A DNA stretch of 12,257 nucleotides, from NCBI GenBank assembly GCA_026770585.1, contig MU646540.1:66280-78536 (forward strand), read 5' to 3'. Shown one piece after another: positions 7,456-12,257 of the stretch; the first letter of the stretch is position 1; each line of letters starts with the position of its first letter. Made by a program: the position numbers and the translations under genes. The notes beneath the pieces were generated by a model. The model saw nothing but the letters and a program-made list of their open reading frames with translations, was not told where the DNA came from and ran no database searches. This DNA is from Baffinella frigidus. Its lineage: Eukaryota; Cryptophyceae; Cryptomonadales; Baffinellaceae.

Positions 7456-8420
7456 CAGTGGGGTAGACGTGGAGAGTGCAGAGCAGAACTTTTTCTCTTT
7501 CTCGATAGTTCTCTCAAGCCTGTAGACGAGTGATCCAAATGTCTGTGCGCCTCAAGACGAGACCACGTCGGTACAGGGCGAGTCCTACAAGTAACTTTCG
7601 GAACAGAATCGCGAATCCTAGTCGGGTGGAGCGTATGAATAATTTTCCACACTTGTTCATTAGGACTATGGCTAGGGCCCTACAGTGGTCCGAGGGGGGG
7701 GGGGCAGTTTCTTATGAGCGAGGTACCCCTGAAGAGGACCCAGGTATTAAAACGAGAGATCCAGCGTTCTTGAGTGGTGTGCCTTTCACTCGGGTCTACT
7801 GTGTGGTGGCCGGGGAGGGCTGGTGGGGTAACTTTGTAGTCTGATTTCTAGGTTGAGAGATCGGTGTGGTGGTGATGGTGCTTGTGGTGAACACCAAGCA
7901 TCTCTCAGCGAACTTCACCTCTCTCAGCTTCTGCAGGCTCAGATGGGTGTGGGTATCTTGTTTGCATTGTTTCTCGCTTCGAACTTGCTGCAACTTCAAA
8001 AAAGATTGGGAGCGGAGCGTTGTCAGGAGATCTTACCCACCAACGTCTGGCTTCGACGTGTCTCCCTCTCAGCCAAGCCCCGTCCTCATCCAAACTAAGC
8101 GCCCCAAACACACGGGTTGCTCGCGAACGAGGACACTCGCCGCCCTAGGGTCCTGCGGCATGTCCATTCCCCGGCCAGGCAGAAAGCACGCATTTCTCGG
8201 ATCGCAACCAACATGGCCACCTTACATTCCCTTCCGAGACGTCCATGAGCTAACATCAGACACGCGGGCGTCGATTTCAACTACCTTTACTTTTTACACG
8301 CGGTCAGAGGCTTCACTCCTACGATCAAGATTTCAGGCTCTGCGCTCTGGCCTTCCCGCTCACTCCAAACACCATCGGCACTCCCAGACACTCTTTCAAA
8401 CACTTCACTTTACCCTACAC
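7456..8420 (-). other. 3' flank of RWP-RK copy 3
   Basis: No gene is supported. From about 7705 to 8420 the minus strand matches the 3' flank of copy 2, including the end TTTGCATTGTTTCTCGCTTC (plus strand, about 7960) and the region around the CCTAGGGTCC box (8140-8153). The long plus-strand frame at 7866-8564 is antisense to this flank and to the copy 3 tail. Bases 7456-7705 match nothing else in the window. Confidence 0.5.
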
Positions 8421-9203
8421 TCACACCTCGGACACCCCCCCCCCACCCCGGCTCTCCCACCAACAAGGAGCGGAGCGTCGGAGGTCTTCAGTACTCGGCG
8501 CCGTTGTCGTCGCCATCGAGCAAAGCCCCCACCTGCGGCGCTCCGTCCTCATCTGCAAACATGAAGTCGAAGTTCCCCGCGAGACGCACGGATGGGGCGC
8601 AGCGCTGGAGAAACCCGCGCCGAAAGGGTCGGGGCAGTCCCGGGGAAGCTCGGAAGATGCTCCAAGGGTCGAGCTGGAAGATGCAGTGGCGGAGAAGGAG
8701 AAGGAGAAAGAAGATGCGTCACTCCACGCGAAGGACCCATCATGCCAGCCTGGCTGAAGCGTGGGCGGGGCGGGCGCGTAGACGGGCTCCTGGTGCAGCA
8801 TCCTGATGGCGGCATCACCGTCATCATTCCGTGAGTCCCTCCGTGCGAAGGGGACCCGGCTTTGACCCTTCCGGAAGGGCCATTTCTCCATGCTGAAACT
8901 GCGGCAGGCCTTCTTGAAGGTGGTCGGGCACAAGCCCAGCTCGCGCGCGGCATCCTTGAGCGGGAGGTGGAAGAGGGCCTCGAGCATCTTGTAGTTGACG
9001 ATGATGTGGCGCGTCAGAGGCAGATCTTCATCCTCTCCTTCCTTGCGGCGAGGAAAGAAGTCGAACGATCTGGCCCTTTTTGGCATGTCCGTCGGAGCGC
9101 GGTGGTGCGCAACTTACTGAAGAGAGCGATCGGGGCAGGCTGCTGCGGGAACCCGGTATCGTGAACGGATCGGAGGCTGGAAAACGTGTCTGACGGCAGG
9201 AAG
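7705..9203 (-). repeat. Right arm of the large inverted duplication
   Basis: This is the reverse-oriented counterpart of about 2797-4610. It contains RWP-RK copy 3 with its 5' and 3' flanks. It lacks about 280 bases of the middle of the gene and has a Ser-rich insertion instead of the short linker. The 3' flank is closest to the telomere-like array, as it is for copy 2. Confidence 0.75.
8421..9086 (-). CDS. RWP-RK domain protein, copy 3, internal deletion and frameshift
   Basis: This 221-residue frame starts MPKRARSFDF. The RWP-RK domain covers about residues 31-73 (LPLKDAARELGL, CPTTFKKACR, KWPFRK) and differs from copy 2 at only about seven of the first 77 residues. A Ser/Phe-rich insertion (about 122-142) follows, then the shared ELPRDCPDPF. 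About 280 bases present in copies 1 and 2 are missing after SSAAP, and the frame is one base off from there. The acidic tail is still encoded in the neighbouring frame, down to its own TGA at 8488-8490, but the actual frame reads through it into about 50 unrelated residues and stops at 8421. The DNA-binding part is intact. Either the gene is decaying or the product has a new tail. Confidence 0.78.
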   Translation of the reverse strand: MPKRARSFDFFPRRKEGEDEDLPLTRHIIVNYKMLEALFHLPLKDAARELGLCPTTFKKACRSFSMEKWPFRKGQSRVPFARRDSRNDDGDAAIRMLHQEPVYAPAPPTLQPGWHDGSFAWSDASSFSFSFSATASSSSTLGASSELPRDCPDPFGAGFSSAAPHPCVSRGTSTSCLQMRTERRRWGLCSMATTTAPSTEDLRRSAPCWWESRGGGGVSEV

Positions 9204-9781
9204 TGTGACGATAGAACAATGAGAACGGCAGCTCTGGGGAAAGAAGACATCAAATTCAGAGTATTGACCCCCTCCCCTGGATCCGTGGATCAGGTCCCAA
9301 ATCGGACCCCGGTATGTCATCATTTGGGGTTTTACTACTGGACAAGGATAATGGAAGGACGCAAAACTCCAATGAAAGGTCAAGAAAGACCCAGCAACCA
9401 GCTGACCACGTGACAAGGATAAGTTTTTCAACAGGTTTTTACGACAGTAACAGACATGTTTTTGGGCAAAAAACTTTTTTTTCAAAAACAACCCTCGTGG
9501 TGTGTCAGCACTCGTGTAGTAATATGTAAACCGACGTACCGGGGTACGCCTGGTGACAACAGCGTGACCTGCCGAGCCTTTTCCATCGTGACAGGGATAG
9601 GACGGTTGGGTTTCCGACCGAGCTAGGACGTTGTCGGCACCTGGTGTGTCTGGGGCCTTTCGCTATGCTCTTGCGTGCCGCACAGTGTGATCAACTTTCC
9701 TTGAGTAGTAGATTTATTGAACTACCCTTACCACCGGCATGTGCCTACAGGGGTTACTCGCTAATAAGAGCACGCACCGCC
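9087..9781 (-). other. 5' flank of RWP-RK copy 3 and intergenic DNA
   Basis: No gene is seen. The first about 120 bases match the flanks of copies 1 and 2. Beyond are the palindrome CGTACC-GG-GGTACG (9535-9548), an E-box-like CACGTG (about 9407), two GACAAGGATAA words (about 9341 and 9411) and AACAGCGTGACCTG (about 9560), which also occurs upstream of copy 2. The last 30 bases begin the block shared with the RWP-RK 3' flank. Confidence 0.4.
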
Positions 9782-9790
9782 CTAGGGTCC
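9752..9790. repeat. 39-bp block shared with the RWP-RK 3' flanks
   Basis: This block matches 8115-8153 at 31 of 39 positions without gaps. Its end, CCGCCCTAGGGTCC, is exact there and, in reverse orientation, at 3968-3981. The stop codon of the secreted-protein gene (TAG, 9782-9784) lies inside its CCTAGG. It may be the edge of a repeat or a conserved 3' processing region. Confidence 0.6.
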
Positions 9791-10266
9791 CAAGGCAGCG
9801 GCTTCCGCCTCCATTCTCGCCGCACCCTTCGCACGCGCAGCCTTGTAGATGCTGACCACGCTGGGTGTAAGTCCGATGCTTTTGGCGTTAGCGAGGACGT
9901 GCTCTACCTCCGCATCGGTCCCCGACGTAAGCTGCGCAATGGCGCGCGCGGGGTAGAGCGGCATGCCCTCCAGGTCCGTGACTTGCCCACGCGCGCGGCG
10001 CAGTAATGGCAGCAGCGTGAGCTTCCGCAACAGGCGCCCGCGCTGCACGGATTAGTGACGTGAAGCATCGTCACCTTGACACAGCACGGACTACAGAGCT
10101 TCCCGCTGTCGTCGCAGATGGGGCACTTCGGGAACTGCTTGAGCGCAAGCGCGTACTCCTTCATCCCGGCAGGGAGGTTGGACCCCGCCGAGACTTGCAG
10201 AATGAGGAGAAGGAGCGCCGGAAGCACCGCTGCCGAACGGCGCCTGAGGGTTGTTCCGGCCTCCAT
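9782..10266 (-). CDS. Probable secreted small protein; short intron or frameshift
   Basis: The first segment (10266 to about 10075) starts MEAGTTLRRRSAAVLPALLL. It has a basic n-region and a long hydrophobic core ending ILQVSAG, a clear signal peptide, followed by a Cys cluster CPICDDSGKLCSPCC. The second segment (about 10042 to 9782), in another frame, encodes RARGQVTDLEG, then AIAQLTSGTDAEVEHVLANA and an Ala-rich end before TAG. Removing a 32-base GT...AG stretch (10043-10074, containing CTAAT near its end) joins them in phase 0 as a 150-residue protein. Alternative borders give 38, 53 or 59 bases and also keep the frame. Without splicing, the first frame runs Cys-rich to 9904 (121 residues). 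An in-frame ATG further upstream (10389) would hide the signal peptide, so 10266 is preferred. The family is not recognised. The signal peptide suggests export or an endomembrane or complex-plastid destination. Confidence 0.5.
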
Positions 10267-11202
10267 ACTGAGAGGAAGGTTTGGAAGGAGGGAGAACGGT
10301 CGCTTATGGAGCTTATGGAGCTTTAATGAACGTTGTACAGCAGCACGCACGAGTCTATGTCCGGTGGACCGAAACGCGGTGAGTACCAAACGGGCCGTGT
10401 CTCCCTTAGCCTCTGAAGTGGAGCAAATCGGAATGTGTGAGCCTTTCGCAGGACATATTTAAAACTCTCATTCGTACGAGAATGGCACTTGTAGCTTTAT
10501 ATTGTTTTTATAGCCAATCGAAATTCGGACGAAATGGCTCAAGCTTCAGCCTCGATTTGATCCACTTCGCAGCTTTTTTCAGATTTTTCAATTTGTCAGG
10601 GTGGAGGGCGCTGCTGTCCTGGGTCTCGGCGTGATAATTTTGGCTGCATCATGGCCCCAAAGGGTAGTCATCCAGCTGCACTTCACGGTTGAACGCGCTG
10701 GCGTCAAAGAACCTGCACCAGAATTTGCACACGGACGAGAACGATGCGTCTGGAGGCAAGGCCGCACGGGAGACCCGGGATCCGTCCATGCGGAACCCGC
10801 AACACCCAGGAAAGCCAACCGCATTCGAGGCCCCGGAGCAGCGGGGGAGAAAGCACCGATCGCCGAGGACAAAGACGCCAGGAGCCGGCTGCCTCCTCGT
10901 CAGGAATCCTACTTTCGCGTCTGCCTTCCCTCATTTTCTGGAGCTCTCCCCAGCGCAGCATTCTGCGGACAGGGGCGATCCTCCCAGCTCTGATCTGTCT
11001 CATTGGCGCATCCTCGTCTTCGCTCACTTCCCCTCTCGAGAGACACTGTGCGGCGGCTCCACCCATCCACCCCTCCTTCCTTTCACCGCGATGCAGCCAG
11101 CTGCCATTCTCTTCGGCGGCGTCGGCGGGGGCTGGGGCGGCGGGGAGGCTCGGGTGCGAGGCGCTGCATACCTCGAGGAGGGGGCGCGCTTCTCCGGGGC
11201 TG
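10267..11202. other. Intergenic region, possible upstream exons of the right-hand gene
   Basis: No gene can be fixed here. The minus-strand leader of the secreted-protein gene has the doubled word CTCCATAAG. A plus-strand ATG at 10357 is followed by a canonical donor GTGAGT at 10379-10384, and pyrimidine-rich AG acceptors lie near 10580-10600. A plus frame from about 10601 (ALLSWVSA-side frames differ) and two overlapping open frames from 10689 and 10744 are long mainly because the sequence is GC-rich. A pyrimidine-rich stretch precedes ATGCAGCCAG at 11091. Any of these could be 5' parts of the gene ending at 11280. Confidence 0.3.
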
Positions 11203-11280
11203 ATGCGGCTGCGGGGCGGGATGGAGAGTTTGCAGGACGAGTCTGAGTTTGGAGAGCTTCTCGCTGACTTGGACGAAGAG
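11203..11280 (+). CDS. Exon ending in LADLDEE of an unrecognised gene
   Basis: The frame reads MRLRGGMESLQDESEFGELL and ADLDEE, then meets a good donor, GAAGAG/GTGAGG, at 11280/11281 in phase 0. Possible starts are ATG at 11203 or 11221, but the frame stays open upstream to 10744, so an earlier exon or start is possible. The peptide is acidic and helix-prone. It pairs in frame with the exon at 12084, whose sequence is similarly acidic and Met-rich. The family is not recognised. Splicing is inferred from border consensus, matching phase and the noncoding nature of the sequence between. Confidence 0.5.
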
Positions 11281-11407
11281 GTGAGGGTGAGGGTGTATAG
11301 TGTAGGGTTGAAATTTAGGGTGTAGGGTGTAGGGTTTGGGTTTCGGGGTTAGGGTGTAGGGTTGAGGTTTCGGGGTTAGAGTTGAGGGTTGAGGGTTGAG
11401 GGTTTAG
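11281..11407 (+). repeat. Telomere-like repeats, G-rich orientation, at the intron start
   Basis: The tract begins GTGAGGGTGAGGGTGTATAG and continues with GTAGGGT, TTGAGGG and TTTCGGGG variants of TTTAGGG. The inferred splice donor GTGAGG is itself part of the repeat. Confidence 0.85.
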
Positions 11408-11443
11408 GCGCGCGGCGCGAAGCCGTTGAGCGTGGCATATCTC

Positions 11444-11599
11444 ATCCGGACGAGTATTCATAATGAATACGATTTCGGGGATCTCCGATTCGATTTTGTT
11501 GTACCTTGAGGCTCTAAATGAAGTCTAGATAGACGACTGTCTTATTTATACCCCTTAAGATACACCAAAATCGTATTCATTATGAATACTCGGCGGGAT
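11444..11599. mobile_element. MITE-like element, 156 bp, with likely 8-bp target duplication
   Basis: A perfect 25-bp inverted pair (11451-11475 and 11568-11592) contains GTATTCATAATGAATAC, itself a palindrome. Similarity extends outward to ends of the form ATCC...GGAT (11444, 11599). The flanks CATATCTC (11436-11443) and TATATCTC (11600-11607) match at 7 of 8 bases, as expected of a target-site duplication. The interior is AT-rich and noncoding. The superfamily is unassigned, and an 8-bp duplication would suit hAT. Confidence 0.65.
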
Positions 11600-11683
11600 T
11601 ATATCTCGGAGGCACGGCAGCTTGCTCTGGGCGCGGTATGTGCTGGAGAGCACATGGAAACTGCTACTGCCACAGGATCCAGC

Positions 11684-11822
11684 ATGAACCCCAGACCCTG
11701 AACCTTAAAACCCTAAACCCAACCCCCTAAAACCTTAACCCTACCCTCTAACTCCTAACCCCTAAACCCTAAACCCCAAACCCTAAACCCCACACCCTAA
11801 CCTCCAAACCCCAACCCCTAAA
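11684..11822 (+). repeat. Telomere-like repeats, C-rich orientation
   Basis: Degenerate CCCTAAA / ACCCCTAAAC heptamers run from ACCCCAGACCCTGAAC to CCCCTAAA. They are opposite in orientation to the tract at 11281-11407, so a transcript through both could pair with itself. Confidence 0.85.
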
Positions 11823-11823
11823 T

Positions 11824-11939
11824 TCCGGCAGGAGCCTGGGATGGGGAGGATCGTGAAAGAGGACATGGCTGGCACCCTCTCACGCTGCCTGCGTTTAGGG
11901 TCTAGGGTCGAGGGTCGAGGGTGTAGGGTGGGGTGCTGA
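11824..11939 (+). pseudogene. Duplicated start of the second exon
   Basis: TCCGGCAG followed by codons EPGMGRIVKEDM (11832-11867) repeats the acceptor and first 12 codons of the exon at 12084 (EPGMGRVVKEDM) with four base changes in 42. After ATG the two diverge. Here the frame runs into telomere-like TTTAGGG repeats (11894-11935) and stops at TGA 11937-11939. If used as an exon it would give a truncated product. It is more likely a partial duplication lying in the intron. Confidence 0.65.
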
Positions 11940-11941
11940 AG

Positions 11942-11942
<1 letters not shown>

Positions 11943-11978
<36 letters not shown>

Positions 11979-12069
11979 CTCTCTCTCTCGCTCTCTCTCG
12001 CTCTCGCTCTCTCTCTCACACACTCTCTCTCTCACACACTCTCTCTCACACACACACACACACTCTCTC
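11943..12069 (+). repeat. (CT)n / (CA)n microsatellite
   Basis: A pure CTCTCT run, broken by CG and later by CACACA blocks, extends to the acceptor TCTCCGGCAG. It gives the inferred intron an unusually long pyrimidine tract. The SERE/LSLS-type translations of this run are artefacts. Confidence 0.95.
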
Positions 12070-12083
12070 CCCCTCTCCGGCAG

Positions 12084-12257
12084 GAGCCCGGGATGGGGAG
12101 GGTCGTGAAGGAGGACATGAAAGATGAGATGGACGACACGATGGAGAACCTCCAGAAGGTTTCTGCAAGGATGACTAAGTACCATAGCCCCATACCCTCT
12201 TTTCTTGATCTCCCACGACCGTTCGCATTAACTGTTTTAGGGGTCCATGCTATAGTG
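12084..12257 (+). CDS. Second exon of the unrecognised right-hand gene, open to the window edge
   Basis: After the acceptor CTCTCCGGCAG the frame reads EPGMGRVVKEDMKDEMDD, then TMENLQKVSARMTKY, with no stop to 12257. It joins the exon ending at 11280 in phase 0. The first about 30 residues are highly charged and helical, with Met and Leu spacing that could form a coiled coil. A donor-like AAG/GTTTCT at about 12158 and the looser sequence beyond suggest the exon may end there, so the right border is uncertain. The family is not recognised. Confidence 0.5.

Noticed and set aside
7866-8564. Plus-strand frame of 232 codons
   Set aside because: It lies opposite the copy 3 tail and 3' flank. Its counterpart on the copy 2 side is not an equivalent open frame.
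10357-10384. Plus-strand ATG followed by donor GTGAGT
   Set aside because: It would encode only seven residues, and joining to any nearby acceptor in frame was not convincing. It is kept only as a possibility for the right-hand gene.
11895-12185. Ser/Glu/Arg- and Leu/Ser-rich frames on both strands
   Set aside because: They come from the CT/CA microsatellite.

Overview
This is nuclear DNA of a eukaryote, probably an alga. The evidence is long interspersed tracts of plant/algal-type telomere-like heptamers (CCCTAAA / TTTAGGG), spliceosomal-type exon borders, three RWP-RK transcription-factor genes, a dead Ty3/gypsy-type reverse transcriptase and several MITE-like elements. RWP-RK proteins plus TTTAGGG-type repeats and moderately GC-rich coding sequence fit a cryptophyte (Guillardia-like) or another algal lineage. 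That assignment is an inference. No bacterial features, tRNA or rRNA were recognised.

Layout, left to right. (1) RWP-RK copy 1 on the minus strand (13-639), running toward the left edge and frameshifted near its 3' end. (2) A 2.3 kb interval between the 5' ends of copies 1 and 2 (640-2905). It is packed with perfect palindromes (TACGAAGCTTCGTA, TACGAGCTCGTA), at least three elements with inverted ends and a 3 x 42-bp tandem repeat. (3) RWP-RK copy 2 on the plus strand (2906-3649), the only copy here with an intact frame through an acidic, aromatic tail. (4) Its 3' flank (3650-4736). (5) A 2.7 kb degenerate telomere-like array (4737-7455), interrupted by a reverse-transcriptase fragment with two tandem stops. 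(6) A second, inverted copy of the 3' flank (about 7705-8420). (7) RWP-RK copy 3 on the minus strand (8421-9086), with an internal deletion and a frameshift. (8) A small gene for a probable secreted Cys-containing protein on the minus strand (9782-10266), needing a very short intron or a frameshift to join its halves. (9) An exon pair of a plus-strand gene (about 11203-11280 and 12084 to the right edge). Its roughly 800-bp intron is built largely of telomere-like repeats in both orientations, plus a MITE, a duplicated piece of the second exon and a (CT)n/(CA)n microsatellite.

The main structural result is that copies 2 and 3, with about 0.9 kb of shared 3' flank, form a large imperfect inverted duplication around the telomere-like array, while copies 1 and 2 stand head to head around the palindrome field. 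Copy 2 is a mosaic: its DNA-binding half and 3' flank resemble copy 3, and its middle is almost identical to copy 1. This is the pattern expected of a subtelomere-type gene family that exchanges sequence. The three RWP-RK genes look like transcription factors of one family. Nothing in the sequence shows that they work with the secreted-protein gene or the right-hand gene, although a 39-bp block containing a CCTAGG box is shared by the 3' sides of the RWP-RK genes and the secreted-protein gene.
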